Positions 23,890 to 36,885 of a DNA stretch of 64,000 nt are shown here, piece after piece. The DNA is from Dirofilaria immitis (taxonomy: Eukaryota; Nematoda; Chromadorea; Rhabditida; Onchocercidae). The position numbers and the translations under genes were made by a program. The stretch lies in contig JAKNDB010000068.1 in assembly GCA_024305405.1 (NCBI GenBank), positions 496,001-560,000 on the forward strand, given 5' to 3'. The number at the start of each line of letters is the position of its first letter. Position 1 is the first letter of the stretch. Below the pieces are notes generated by a model. It was given only the letters and a program-made list of their open reading frames with translations. It made no database searches and was not told the origin of the DNA.

Positions 23890-26800
23890 ATGGATTCAAT
23901 GGATAACCTAATCGTGGTGCGAGACTCTTCTGGACGCGGATCGGCTAAGTCTACGATTGTATGTTTTTGATTTGTTTTTAATCTAAATGTTTTATGTGAT
24001 AATTTGGCTTCATTTGGTATAATTTGCAGTTGCAAACTCGTGCTTTACCAGTAATAGATCCAGTTAAAGAAGCAGAAATATTGGAAAGTATCGAAGCAGC
24101 GTATTTCATTGACGAAGGGTTCGATGCAACAGATTATGAACTCAAAGTGAATTTTATGGAAAATTTTTGAGTTTAAAGTTTAGATAATGGAAGAGTTCTG
24201 CAATTTCGAAACTTCGACTTTCGATTTCGATTTTTTTCGATTAATCATTATATAATTTAGAAAGTCATGAATAGAAGTATTTTGCCTGAAGACCTAACTG
24301 GAGAAATGGACAAATTAAAACAGCAATTACAAGTTGTTTCCAAACGAGTATCAACAATGATTATGCAAGACTGGCCATCTTATTCATCCCAGTTGAAAGA
24401 TATCGATGAAATTCAAAAGATTTGGATAATATTCTTTCGGTAATTCAGACCATGCGAAGGTTAATTTTATTTCATATAACTTGTGTAATGTTCCGTACTA
24501 TCAACAAGAAATTAATCTTTGCGATCAGTTAGTATTATGAAAGAAATAGAATTGCTAATTCACTAATTAAACAGTGATATTTTGATACCAATCTTTCCAC
24601 AGCATAGAGTAGATCTTTATTTTGTTTACTGCCTTTTTTAGTATGATTTCTTAGTACAATAAAAATTAAAAAAATTTGATCATAACTATAGTTTTTCATT
24701 CGTAAGTAAAATTTGTTCTTAAACAAAATCTTTCATTTTTATTTTTATTGTAGGAAACTTGGTCAAGCGAAACTTGAAAGTCAGAATGGTCTGCAAATAA
24801 TCGCAAATTATAGAAATCGAATATTTTTAAAGAAATTGTTATCGTCTCTTGAGACAATCAAAACATTATATGAAGTTCAATTCCAGATTAAAGATCTCAT
24901 CCAGGTTTGATACTTTCTTTAGGCAGTACTTCACTATTCACCACTCTTCTTTTGGTTCTAAATATGCACTTATTTTGAGTAGAGAGATGGTTAACAGCAT
25001 AGACTATACTATCTTGTTTCTGTAATTCTTTTAGGAGGAAAATTTTCCTGCAGCCATTAGCATGTGCTATGAAGCGCAGAAAGCCACAGTAACTTTCAAT
25101 CGGTTCAGCTGCGTCAAGTAATAATTTATACCTGATCTTAAAAGTAAAAAATGACGGTTCCTTTATATTTATCTAATATTACCATCTCTTATCTTTAATT
25201 AGTTTTGAAGAAATTGTTATCTCATTGAAATTAATTATTTTTGAAGAAATTGTTATCTCATTTTAGATTACCAAAATATGAAAAGAAATAGAAGTGCATA
25301 CTTTAGAATCGGATATTGAAAAATTTCATGCAGTATTCAAAATGTCCTTTCTCACTTTCCAAAGCAAAATTTATAATTTCTCTATATACTGATTTCTTAA
25401 TAGAGACTTAATTATAGAGAGTTATCTGCAAAGTTGTGCGAAGCTCTGGAAGACATCGAAAATAATTTAGACAATTGTTTGGCATCAATGACGATTTTAT
25501 TTAGCGTTGATCGTTATTCATCGATTTATGCTGCTTATAAACTGTTAGATAAAGTTGAGGTAATTGATCTTCTCTTTTATTTTCATGTAGAACTTTTTAC
25601 CTTGAAACAGCATGTATCAAATAAGATTTTATCTTATTTTTGCAACATTGGAAATTTTATTGCTCTGCTCTCTTGTGAAATTAGAATATAACATTATTTG
25701 AAAAACAGCGATGATGGAAGCACTTATTTGAGAAGACGCGTCTTAATTAACATACTGGGAATTGCACTTGAAATACTACAAATTCGTAATGTTTGACAGA
25801 TTTTTATAATAATTTTTGAAGGATTGCGCGATGAAAATAGTTGGTTTTACTCGTGCAACTTTAGAAAGTTCAGCGAGAACAGTTATCATTGATAAAATAT
25901 TACCAATTAAGACTGAAACAAAAATTGAAGAATTATCGTATGAGCAGCTTTGCGAGGTGTGCCTTTAACACATTTGATTCCATTTAATTTTAATTTCCTA
26001 AAAAAATTTCGTCAGTTTTACGGACATTTTTTTGCAGGCTGTGGACATAGGGCAAATACTGGAGTGCGTGCGTGAGTTGGGATTTGTTATTTGTAAAGTG
26101 TTATTCACATATCACTCCATTTTGCTTTTCCATGTCGACGAAGATGAAAGATTGGAATGTACACACGAAAAATGCGGTGGTTTTTAAGTTTCATATGATT
26201 TTATAATTCAGATCCTAATGTTTTTTAGCTGTACTTTTTAAGTAATGACTGGTGGACGATTGGCGATTGAATGTCATTAGTTTTATTAGTATCGTTATGA
26301 CTGCAGTTGTTGAATTTCAGATTTTAATTGTGTCTTCTTGCTTATTATTCATTTCTAGATACATTTTAGAAAATGTCGGTATTGTTCGTAAGATTCTCGT
26401 GGATTCCTTACATTCTATTTTCAAGACTGCATCAACGAAATTCAGCACTTTATTGTATTGTCATGATCTCTCGCTTTTAAAAATCGATCAGTTTTTGGAT
26501 GTTATTGAAATGTCAAACAAGTTAGTTTCAGTTATTACTTTTCTGCATTTCTCTCTGTAAAATTTATGAAATTTTATGTTTCCAAAATTAAGCTACGTAA
26601 GTTTTAGTTTGAACGATTTGACGATATCATATTTTTTTGTCACGATGCGCGCATTCATTTATAAATTTTAAGATTCAAGCAGTTCGGTCGTACTTATTTT
26701 GGTAATATTTGTGGTGAAGTTACGATGTCACTGGAAAAACAAAGTCATCAGTACTTCAGAAGGTTTGTCATAGAATTGTAATCCAATCGAACATTTTTAT

Positions 26801-29800
26801 ATATGTTTTATTTAGATTCCATTGTGAACGAATGGATGAGCTACATATGTTTTTGGAAAATGAAGCTTTTGCTTTATGTCCTGTACCATTACAATTCACT
26901 TTATTCGATTTGCAGGTACAGTGTTTAATATTGCATTATCATTTATCTCAGACACTTGTTTTGTAACGTATGTTTTCGAGGCCAGAGGAGTTTTTATATA
27001 GATTATTTGGTAGGGTAAACAAACAGTTACCAATGACATTAAACAATATTAGTGCGTCAGCATGTAGCAATTTCAAGTTCCTGAATTTTAAATTTGCTTT
27101 AAATTTAAAGCTGTGATCAACAGAAGCACTGAATTTCAGAATTATTTCTTATTTTAAGGAATTCAGTTTCTTGAAAGAATCAAGAGAGTACCAGAGAGGA
27201 TTGGATTGTTCCACACAATCCGAAACTGATCTAGAGCTGGTCGAGCCTTTAGACTTTCAAATTCTTCAACCGACAGATTTAAATCCTTTCATGGTACGGA
27301 ATGAAAGCATGGATTCAGTGTGCTGAAGTCAGTGTTTTTATGATTTTATATTATGTTATTATTGATTAGTTAGGAATTTATTACATATTTCTTATTTCTC
27401 TTATGTCTTCAGGATGTAAATGTCACCGTTATAACAAGTGTAAAGAATTCGCTGAATAATGATGTAGAAAGTGATAGGTGAACTCTTTATTTTACACTCC
27501 CTACAACTCGCAAAAGTAAAATCTTCTAATTGCGAAAATAGCATATTTCATTTCAAATTCAGCTTTGTATCATTTTTCGTAAAATTAAAGTAATATTTAC
27601 GAAATAATTTGTGTTCAATAAAAATAAATATAAAATAAGAAAACTGTAATGATATAAGTTGTTAATAATATTACTTTTCGAGATTCTACACCATGTAACC
27701 GCTTAAGTATATCATTGAACGGAACTTGATTTTCTCTTACTTTCATCTACTTTGACTTTTAGTTAGAATTTTTTTATTTTTTTGGAAGTCGTATTTATTT
27801 TGCAGTCAATTTTATTATTGATAAAGCATTTTTATTTTAGATTTCTAGTAATACTTTTTCATTCGCAGGTATGGTGTGGATGATAATTTCTCGGAGTTGG
27901 CTCCAATTCTTTGCAATACATCATTGAATCTCTTACGTTTTATTGGTTTGATTTTATTTCAAACTCAACTCCACAGTCATTTTTTCTGGTTTGCTGTCAT
28001 GATTCCTTCACTTGAAATTTTTTTGTTTTTATCTATCACTGATAATTTAGGGAAATATATTCGGATGACCTACATGCTTCATTCAATTGCTGATCAAGCT
28101 GTAAATGGTATTTTTGAACTCTGCAGCTATTTCTTTTTTGTGGTAATATATTTTCATATTCAATTTTACGTGTTTAAATTGAGTTACTTGAATTTTGTTT
28201 TGCCAAAACTTAAGACATTAGTTTCTTATTCAATACTTTTCCCAGATGTATTCGTTTTTCGTGTCAAATGGAAATAACACTACCGATTCCTTTCGTTCTT
28301 CAAATTTAAGAAAAGTTATGGACAATTTAGAAAATGATTTATTCAATGATGATTCACCTTCAAATGGTGCAAATGTGAGTTGAATTCCCTTTTACTAATT
28401 AGTGAGTTTATTTTTGCTTGTGCATTTGTTATGTAGCGAACTCTGCTTGTTATTTTCATCGTTCTTTTTTGTTTCGATACATTGTTAATTCCTGTAACAG
28501 TGTGCTGTTTTTTAGATAATTTATCTTTAATCGTTAGAGTTCACAAAATTCCATAAGTTGTGTGGATTAGCAAGTTTACTTTTTATTCGAATCCTACTGT
28601 ATGATTTTTTTCAGAAATGTAAGTGTCTTCCGTGTACATTGTTACAAGATATTAAACTTCATTCAGGACCAAGTTATGCTTTACGCGAACGCATTATTGG
28701 CGCCGAATCTGTGTAAGTAAAGTCATTTTTAATAGCACTGCCCATCTTATTAAATATTCGATGTTTTCTGCTAAACTTAATTTTTGAAGATTTTCAGAAA
28801 TTTTATTTCTAAGCAGCTTGACCTTATTCGTCCAGTAATTGAATCGCTTGTTGATCATGATATCGTCGAGAAATACTATACAGAGGTGATATATATTATG
28901 ATTGCATTCTTCATACAAATCAGTAATTAATCGAAATTAAGTAATTGTGATTTTTAGTGTGCTCAACAGACTAGTTTTTTTTTTTTTTAAGTTGAAATTA
29001 AAAGAACTCAGGTACTGACTGTAATACCAGAGATGCGAGAATGCATATATGGCTGCGCAGTAAACTGTTTAATTGATTATGACCGATTTGTGAATGATGT
29101 AGCGACAACGAAGTGGGATATTGATCAACTTCAGTCGCAGCATAGTATCTACGTTGATTATATTTTACAGGTTCTTCTACTTCATTAATTTCATTTAGTT
29201 TTTATTTAGATGAATATAAAATTATCCAAATTTTTATCCAGCTGCTATGGCTTCGTAGGTTTCAGCGTTCTACAAATGAATGTTTGAAGAATAGAACTTC
29301 TTTCCTCTTTAATTATTGGTACTTTGACATAACTCATATTAATCATTTATTTGTATATATGTCTATTTTAATCAAATGCACGTATCTGTATGTATTAATC
29401 AAAATGTGTCTTTGATTCTATTCATTTCTTGTTTATCAGTCTATTTCTTCTTGATACAAATAAAATTAGTAAATTTTATCATTTGATCTGCAAGTTTAGA
29501 TCTACTAAGTGGAATTATGACAAGGCTTATTAACTCATACTATATTCAAATTTCAGGAGCTTTCAAGAATTAAAGATTTGCTTTCGGAAATTGCAGAACA
29601 AATACCAATTACAAAACTGGTTCAAAAGACTTTTGGAGCACAGTTATATACTCTACATTTAGTGCACTTGTTAAAGGGTATATTGCTTTTCATTTAGATT
29701 TAATCTGATATTTACTATAGTTCTTTTTAAATATAGATATATCATTGTATTAATGCAAAGTAAAACAATGTAGTGGATTAAACTTCATCTTCCTTACTAA

Positions 29801-30496
29801 CAGAATGGAAATCGTTGAGAATTTTTTATACAGAATTCTTTTTGAAGCTATGGTGAATTTGGGAAGAAATGTTCGAATGAAGGACGTGCATTAATGCAGT
29901 TAGATTTTCAACAGTTAATTGTAAAACTTGAACAAATTGTCGATTTCATGCCAATTCCACATAAAGCATATGTTGAAAGTTACATCAAAGCGTATTATTT
30001 ACCTGAAAGTTCGATGGAATCTTGGATTCTCCAACATAGGGTAAGTAAAATTCATTGTTTTATTTGGGCTTTCATTACAGATTTGAAAATGAAAGTATGA
30101 ATTTCAATGTTTAAGTTTTTCTCGGCGCAAGGAGTGAATTGGAAGTATTGGAAGTTTAGTTTCTTATAATATATTCTTAAGGTGTGCGTCTTTCTCATTT
30201 TGATGAATGTAAAGTAATCATCCAGTTAGAATATATATATAATTGCTTGCTGAAATTATTTCTTCGTCAAGAAAATAGAAACATAGAAGAAACAATATGC
30301 ATTGCTTAAACAAAGTTTTGTTCTGAAAATTTGGTTGAATCGGTATGGCTGTGTGCAAGTTTCTACTATGACTTGATTGCTTCAACTTATTTTTTTACAG
30401 GAATATACGATGAATCAAATTATAACACTGTTGAATGTAGCGACACATATTTCCAAGAAAGCCCGGACTCGAATTATGATTGCACTCGAGGAATAA
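23890..30496 (+). CDS. VPS50: Syndetin (VPS50), EARP complex subunit
   Basis: A 22-exon gene, 891 aa after allowing for three missing bases. Exons: 23890-23958, 24030-24146, 24261-24459, 24754-24904, 25035-25117, 25418-25559, 25822-25956, 26038-26176, 26370-26520, 26673-26762, 26816-26915, 27159-27293, 27413-27477, 27869-27945, 28051-28142, 28246-28374, 28615-28712, 28798-28885, 29012-29170, 29557-29677, 29804-30040, 30401-30496. Family landmarks are [13 protein letters not shown] (about residue 34), [47 protein letters not shown] and, near residue 800, [17 protein letters not shown], followed by [13 protein letters not shown] and the end [13 protein letters not shown]50 replaces VPS54 in the EARP tether with VPS51-53 and acts in endosomal recycling and dense-core vesicle biogenesis. 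ATG directly follows a TTCCAG acceptor. Frame breaks lie at 24415-24418, about 29816 and about 29848. Confidence 0.93.
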
Positions 30497-32780
30497 TAAT
30501 CTGTTACGATTTTTTTTTGCGCTTAATTTAGGTATCCAGTTTAAAGTCGCCGTTGTCAGCTTCCATTAGTTTAAATCATTGTTGAATTGTTTGAATATCT
30601 TTCAGTAATGTGAAAACATCTTTTAAAAATGTGATTAAAAATATATATATTAAAAATTACTTACCGCTGAAAACCATCGGGATGATGATTGAATTTTTTT
30701 ATGTGCCTTGGATAGAAAAAGCTTAATAGTTGAGGCTTAGAAAAAGTAGTGCTTTCGATGTTTAGCAATTCATTTTTTCGAAACCTTTTACTTTCAGCCT
30801 TATACTTTGGCACTAAAGAGGATTTTTAACGGCAGTATTGCGCAAGGTTATATGTCACTTTCTATTGTTTTTAAATTTTGTCTTTGTTTTACATACTGTG
30901 AATTGCTTTTTCTATAAATAAGCTTGTAAACAGGAAAATTCGCTGGCGCTATTTTACTTTTTAGACATGAATTATGATTTAATTTCGGAACATTGCAATA
31001 ATTCTAGTCTTTTTGGTGAAAAAGTGAAACTTTGGGAAACGAATTCTTTTTGTTTTTGAAATTCAAATAATTGATATTATTGTTAATGTGATAGGGGTGT
31101 TTGTTGCTATTTATTCTCTTTGGAAATAAATGTCGATCTCAACCTTTTGCACTGGTTAGTTAATCACTGTGTTAACTGGTTAGTTGTATGGTTAGTTTTC
31201 TTTTCAGACATTAAAATGCAATTGTACAAGACATTAAAAATTGACAAATACTTGATGAAGTATTCTCTCTTGCTAATGATGTCTTCTAAATATTGATAAA
31301 GAAAACTGGATACGAAGCAAAAATTGAAAAACTTTAAAAATCAAATAAAAAACGAAATTCTGAAGTGAAAAAATTAAAGAAGATTCATTATAAATTTCGA
31401 TACTGTTTTGTACTTCAGTTGTTTCACAGCACGATTGTCGTTGTTTTTCCTCATTCCATTTTTTCATGCAGCATCATTCCGAAGAGCAGAAGCTGCGCTA
31501 TATGAAGCTGAATTTCGCATAATTCATCGTTCAAATCTATATATTTATTTGTTAGTTTTCATAGCATGTCTTTTAATTTTCATCATTGTTTAATTGCTAT
31601 TATGGATGAATAAATTATGCAACCATGCAAATATTACAGCCAAAAAAATTACGAGGAAGATGAATGAAGGATGAAATCATACGAATATCAGCAAAGCGGA
31701 ATAATTCCTCTTGAAAATCGCATTTATCAAAAGCAAACATATTATCCGTTGTTAGTTATTAATAAACGTTTAACACTTTTTCAAAATTCTCTATCGACTA
31801 TATTTGTCCACATATTCTTCATCTTCAGAAGCAAAAGTTTGTGGATAAGCTGATAATAGATGGAGCTTTTTTTTTATTTTTAAAGAAGATAAATTACATC
31901 ATCAACAAAAGGATTGAGTAATATGCGACGAACTTCGAATATTTGACAAGACTTTAGTTGCGTAACAAATATTTGAATGTCTTAATGGGAAAAAAATTTT
32001 GCGGTATCTTCAATGACTCTCATGTCTTAGCGAAATCATTTTCTTACGTTTTTTTTTTTTAGAAATATGTTTTATCATATCTCTCTTATTCAATCGAATG
32101 ATTATCTGCCTATAAGTTTTGTGTTTAATATAATTGTCTACATTGACGTAAAGGTATGATTTTCAGGATCATCAAATTGCGAACTATTTTGATTGAAATC
32201 TTACGATTCCGTTTACAAAATAAACTACTTAATTCTTGGTTCGATTGTAGTCTGGTTAGTTGAGGGCGATTATACTTTGAAATTTACCAAATCTGATCTT
32301 ATTATTTGAAAAGCATGTTGAAACTATTGCTGCAAATATTAAAAAATTTCTTAACAAGAGATCCAATTGCTTCGGATCTCTTTTTCTTATTTCATTTATC
32401 AGTTTTGAGATTTCCAAAACGAATAATTCATTCCTTATCATTTCCTTATTTTCTTACAGTTAAAATTTTTTTTAACTTAAAAATATTCGAGAAAATCTCG
32501 AAAGCGTAAAACATCTCGAGATTTCTTCTAGAAAAGACTGAACTTTGTACCGTTATTTCTTTCGCCAAACTATACGATTGAATTTTCGCTACAACACAGC
32601 TTCACTTTGTCACTAATTGATATAAGTATTTGTAATAAATTAGCATAAAATTTGAAAATTCAAAAATAAAATTTTCCAGTGCAATACGAAAAGACTATGC
32701 AAAATATGGAGGTATCTTAATAATTTGTACAGTGTAACAGAGATAAAAAGACGGGGAGGGGTTGTTGCATTGCACAGAGC
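30497..32780. other. Spacer with no supported complete gene
   Basis: The VPS50 3' UTR presumably begins here. A few splice-like motifs occur, for example CTTTCAG at 30793-30799, and on the minus strand a donor-like GCG|GTAAGT near 30664. No coherent gene could be assembled. Confidence 0.5.
31472..31587 (+). CDS. Possible single exon or relic of a membrane protein
   Basis: Between an acceptor-like TTCATGCAG and a GT donor, one frame reads SFRRAEAALYEAEFRIIHRS followed by a hydrophobic span NLYIYLLVFIACLLIFII. Amphipathic charged sequence running into a membrane segment resembles the region before the third membrane span of TRAP-gamma (SSR3: 'EVADYEATTFSIF' then a membrane segment), but the match is short. 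No flanking exons were found. It may be a relic or chance. Confidence 0.2.
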
Positions 32781-32783
32781 AAT

Positions 32784-32808
32784 CCACTCGAAGTTCGATG
32801 CATGTCGT
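32784..32808 (+). promoter_or_regulatory. Putative proximal sequence element of variant U1
   Basis: Starts 53 bp before the variant U1 transcript start and shares CCACTC, AGTT, ATG and GTCGT in order with the element upstream of the canonical U1 copy, while the rest of the flanks differ. snRNA genes need a PSE at about -50 for SNAPc binding. Assignment comes from position and conservation between the two copies. Confidence 0.7.
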
Positions 32809-32836
32809 CCTCGAATGGGTGCCAGCAAGAGCCCTT

Positions 32837-32998
32837 AAACTAACCTTGCTGAGAGGCTTCTCGCGATCATGAAGGCGGGACCTCCATGGCGAGGCCCGGT
32901 CATTGCACTTCTTGATCGGGTTGACCCGTGTGGCAATCCCAAGTCGGGATTGGCCAGCAGCTTAATTTTGCGTTTGGGAAAGCGTTCGCGCTTCCCTG
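32837..32998 (+). ncRNA. U1: Variant U1 snRNA with altered 5' end
   Basis: About 162 nt. It keeps the U1-70K loop GATCATGAAGG in stem-loop I, the U1A loop ATTGCAC in stem-loop II, a GTGTGGCAATCCC stem-loop III segment, an Sm site AATTTTG and a terminal hairpin with a TTCG loop. The 5' end reads AAACTAACCTTG, where canonical U1 reads AAACTTACCTGG. It therefore differs at the bases pairing with intron +3 and exon -3, and would fit AAG|GTTAGT best. All protein-binding sites and a conserved upstream element are intact, which argues for an expressed variant rather than a dead pseudogene. A base-calling error at the 5' end could also explain part of the difference. Confidence 0.87.
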
Positions 32999-33469
32999 TG
33001 GTTGAGTAGCAATTTAAGATGAGTCAAAGCTATTGAGTACCAACGGTGTAGAGGAGGAGGTAGGGTACTTCTAATCCACATCCAAGTAAATACTACATTA
33101 AAAATAGGATAAATGATATGATACTGGAAATAGATTTCAATTTCATCTACATTTCAATCTAAGGATATCAGAAACTCCCCTTAAGGCCTAATACTTTATA
33201 AACGTGATTCTAATTTTATCCCTATTTGCAAAAATCGTAACTAGTATAAATCCAAAAGAAAAATTAGACAGAAAATTTAAGAGAAACTTGTGATTTTTAG
33301 AATAGAAAAATGTTTACTATTTAGATTCAAAGTTTTTTTTTACTTCGAGACTTATGGCTTCAGGCTGTTTTATTTTGGATCATTTATTTATGCATTTAAA
33401 TAATTATATATGCATTTATTCTTGTTTTCACTTAATTTAAGACATAGGTTGGAAATATCAGTCGATAAA

Positions 33470-33540
33470 CTGCTTTCATATGGATATCTATAATATAACG
33501 ATAATGCTTTCATATGGATATCTATAATATAACGTTTAAG
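33470..33540. repeat. 38-bp direct repeat
   Basis: Two copies of 'gctttcatatggatatctat' plus 'aatataacg', between the two U1 genes. The rest of the 0.8-kb intergenic region shows no further feature. Confidence 0.85.
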
Positions 33541-33819
33541 AGAAAATCTGTCAGTAGTTGCAATCGTAGAATGACAATGATGGCTTTCTACAAATTTATT
33601 AATATAATATATGGTTTAAGATTTCCTTCGCTTTCCTCATAAATTTGAGCAGTCATTGATTTTTTGCAGGAATGGTTGGAGATGGGAAGAATGACAACAA
33701 CAGGAGACTTATCACTTATCAAGTAATTAATCAAATGCTTAATCAGACTCTCGATGCAAAGTTATCGTACCCGCGAGACGTGTGCCATGCACTCGCTCTA
33801 GGTCCGCCGATTCAATGTA

Positions 33820-33982
33820 GCGGGAAGCGCGTACGCTGTCCCCAAACGCAAAAATTTTGCTGTTGGCTGACCCCAACTCGGGATAGCCACACGGGTCAGC
33901 CGGACCGAGAAGTGCAATGGTCAAGCCTCACCATGGAGGTCCCGCCTTCGTGATCGCGAGATCCTCCCAGCCAGGTAAGTTT
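33820..33982 (-). ncRNA. U1: Canonical U1 snRNA
   Basis: 163 nt on the minus strand. The 5' end AAACTTACCTGGCTGGGAGG holds the ACUUACCUG that base-pairs with 5' splice sites. Stem-loop I carries GATCACGAAGG (U1-70K), stem-loop II ATTGCAC (U1A), then CCGTGTGGCTATCCC, an Sm site AATTTTTG and a terminal GC-rich hairpin. Length and order match nematode U1. U1 snRNP in the nucleus starts spliceosome assembly at the donor. It faces the variant copy with 0.8 kb between their 3' ends. An open plus-strand frame across this locus is an artefact of the RNA gene. Confidence 0.96.
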
Positions 33983-34012
33983 ATGAGCTGCGCCGTTGAT
34001 GGATATTATTCC

Positions 34013-34035
34013 ACGACACATGAAACTCTGAGTGG
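34013..34035 (-). promoter_or_regulatory. Putative proximal sequence element of canonical U1
   Basis: Begins exactly 53 bp upstream of the U1 start on the minus strand. CCACTC, AGTT, ATG and GTCGT are in the same order as at the variant copy. Confidence 0.72.
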
Positions 34036-35095
34036 TTTAACGTCGATTTCCTAACAATCATCAATATACGAAGGAATGTATAAGAGAGTGTCCAAATGAG
34101 GATAGACAGACAGTGATACAAATTGCTTTCTATGTACTAACCATTATGTTAGCAATCACAACTGCGTTTCTATTATCATCAATTATCAATCGATAAATTG
34201 GAATGAAATAAAACTTTAATCAAATTTAAAATTTGAAACTAATTCTAATTTGTGTTTTATTAATTTTAAATTATTTCAATAAAATAATTAGTTCATTTTA
34301 TCCATAATTATAATTATAAAGAATAATTATGCAACGATTATAGTTACATATTATTTTAAATATATACTTATCAAATGATAAGTTAAATGATTATTAAAAT
34401 TATTATCTTCCTAAAGTTTAGATTAATATGATTATAGCAGAATGATAAAAGTATGATGACAATGTTTTCATTTCATATCTTGCTTTATTGCTACATTTGT
34501 TGAACATGTTTCAAAGCAATCGATAAGCCACGATAAGGATGCAAAAGTCTTCTATTAATATGACGAACATTATATCAAATATCATTACTGATTAACATAT
34601 TCAAATTACCCATTGAGCGTTGATAGCCAATGTTTCCAGGCCTTATGAATTAGCATTGATGGTGTATAATTAAACTTCAACTAACAACGAATCATATCAA
34701 TGCCGAAAATTCGACGATATTTTTGAAAAAATCTCGATTCATATATAACTTATTATTTTGCCATCTAAATACTTTTCAATTATAATTTTATTTAAAAATT
34801 ACAAATTAGAATGTATGTGAAATATTTAAAATTTGAAGAATCTCGAAAGCATACATATATAATAGTTTAAAATTTGGGAATCTCGAATACATATGTATAT
34901 ATATGTATGATGTGTATAATATTCCGAAATATATTTCTCAATTATGGGAATCTGATTTCGGATATTACTGATAATTATGATATATTCAAACTATTCATTC
35001 ATTTATCAGTTAAATATGATAGGCAAAAAAAGAAGTCTTTTTCAAGCAAATTGCTAATTTAATTTTATTTTCAAACTGGTTTATAAAAACAATCA
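34036..35095. other. AT-rich spacer
   Basis: No gene or array is recognised. A 25-bp 'aatctcgaa..catacatatat' segment is duplicated near 34840-34905. Confidence 0.5.
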
Positions 35096-35099
35096 TTTG

Positions 35100-35275
35100 G
35101 TATATCTGTGTATGCGTAATGTGGCATATGTATGTGTATGTGTGTATGGGTATATATGTATGTGTATATGTATATGTGTATGTATGTGTATACATATATA
35201 TATATACATGTATGTATGTGTGTGTGTGTGTGTGTGCATGTGTGTATGTGCGTTATCTATTGGATGTATGTGTAT
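35100..35275. repeat. TATG/TG-rich microsatellite
   Basis: Interrupted TG, TATG and TA repeats. The Tyr/Val/Cys open frames on both strands are microsatellite translations. A T run follows at 35382-35400. Confidence 0.9.
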
Positions 35276-35474
35276 GTGTCCTATCCTTCAATCTTCTGAT
35301 ATTGGACGTTGTGGTTGTTTAATGATTTTTTCGTTTATGTGTTTGAACAGAATGTCAGTTTAGAATCTATATTTTTGTTTTGTTTTTTTTTTTTTTTTTT
35401 ATCATACTTTTAGGATTTTGCTTAATTTTAATTCCACTTCTGTATCATTTACGTTCAATTTATGTATGAGAGGA

Positions 35475-35715
35475 AGAAGATTCAGAAGGTTTAATCCAGC
35501 TAGATTCAGAAAATCTATTTCCTTCTTAATATTATAAGGCTTTATTCACTTGCAAACAATTTATGATAGATGAAAAAAAAAGCGATTAAAAGGATTTAAT
35601 TTTGATAGATTCTCGAGAAGATCTAATTCTGATAAATTTTGAAGATTTAATTCGGGTAGATTCAAAAGGATCTAATTTTGATAGATTCAGAAGATTTAAT
35701 TCGGGTAGATTAAAA
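35475..35715. repeat. Short repeat around 'ctaattttgatagattcaga'
   Basis: Five or six diverged copies of a unit of about 25-30 bp holding 'agatttaattcgggtagatt'. Confidence 0.75.
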
Positions 35716-36559
35716 TTGGTATATTTTCATTTTCTTATTATTAAAAGTCTTTATTGTCATTAATAGCAATTATTTTCATATATTAGTATCGAAAGGAAAT
35801 TTCTTACATAAAATAAACTTAGCAAAATAAGCAAAAATATTGGCTCATTTTCAAGAATTCTCGAATTTCATTGATTTTGTTGAAATTTTACGTTTTTTTT
35901 CTTTTTGATATAAAGAATTCTCGTCTTTTTCAATGCATTCATTTGAATCCATTGAAACAATTCAAAGTTCAAATTAGTTTAAATGATTTTTCATCTCATT
36001 GATTTTCTTTTTTTTTTTGTGTTTTAAACAATTTATTCTTTTCTCTTCTTGTTTATCAAAAAGGAAAAAAAAAAAAACGAAAAAAGTTCAAAGGTTGAAA
36101 TCATACAAAGATAATAAATAAATAAATATTTAATGAATTTCTTATTTTACTTTTCTTTCCTTCTTTTTTGAATGTAAAAAAAAGCATTCATAAATTATTC
36201 CATTCGTCTTCTAATATCTTTTTAATTGAAATAATATTTAATTTTTTTTGAAAAAATTTAATAAATTACTAAAATTTATAAAAATATTTATTATATAATA
36301 AATTTAAAATAAAATTTTTTTTTGATAAATTAAATTTGAAAAAAAAGAAAGAAATCTATTTTTTTTCTATTTTTATTTCATTTTTATTTTTATTTTACTT
36401 ATTTCTTTTTCGTAATAAGCAAAAAAATGAATAGAAATTGATTGAGCCAAGGAAAAAAAAACAATTGGACATAATTTGTCAGTTACTTATTCGAAATGGT
36501 AGATAAAGTAGAAAAAGTATAGCATAACACTTCGAAGCATTCTAAAAGATAAGAGTATA

Positions 36560-36885
36560 AAATATAGATAAGATTAAAGGACTAGTCATCATAGGATGGC
36601 ATAACATGAGGTTAAAGGACTAGTCATAGAATGACATGAGGTAAGGATTAATCATAGGATGACATAAAATAGGATTAAAGTACTATTCATCATAGGATGG
36701 CATAACATGAGGTTAAAGGACTAGTCATAGAGTGATATAAGATGAGGTTGAAGGACTAGTCAGTCATAAGATGACATGAGATTAAAGGACTATTCATCAT
36801 AGGATGGCATAACATGCCACTAACATGAGGTTAAAGGACTAGTCATAGAGTGATATAAGATGAGGTTAAGGGACTAGTCAACAAA
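36560..36885. repeat. Repeat around 'ggttaaaggactagtcatag'
   Basis: Units alternate between 'catcataggatggcataaca' and 'agtgatataagatgagg' forms, about eight copies of 40 bp or four of 80 bp. This suggests higher-order expansion. Confidence 0.85.

Noticed and set aside
33672..33953. 93-codon plus-strand open frame with high GC
   Set aside because: It lies across the canonical minus-strand U1 snRNA gene; the GC-rich structured RNA explains the open frame.
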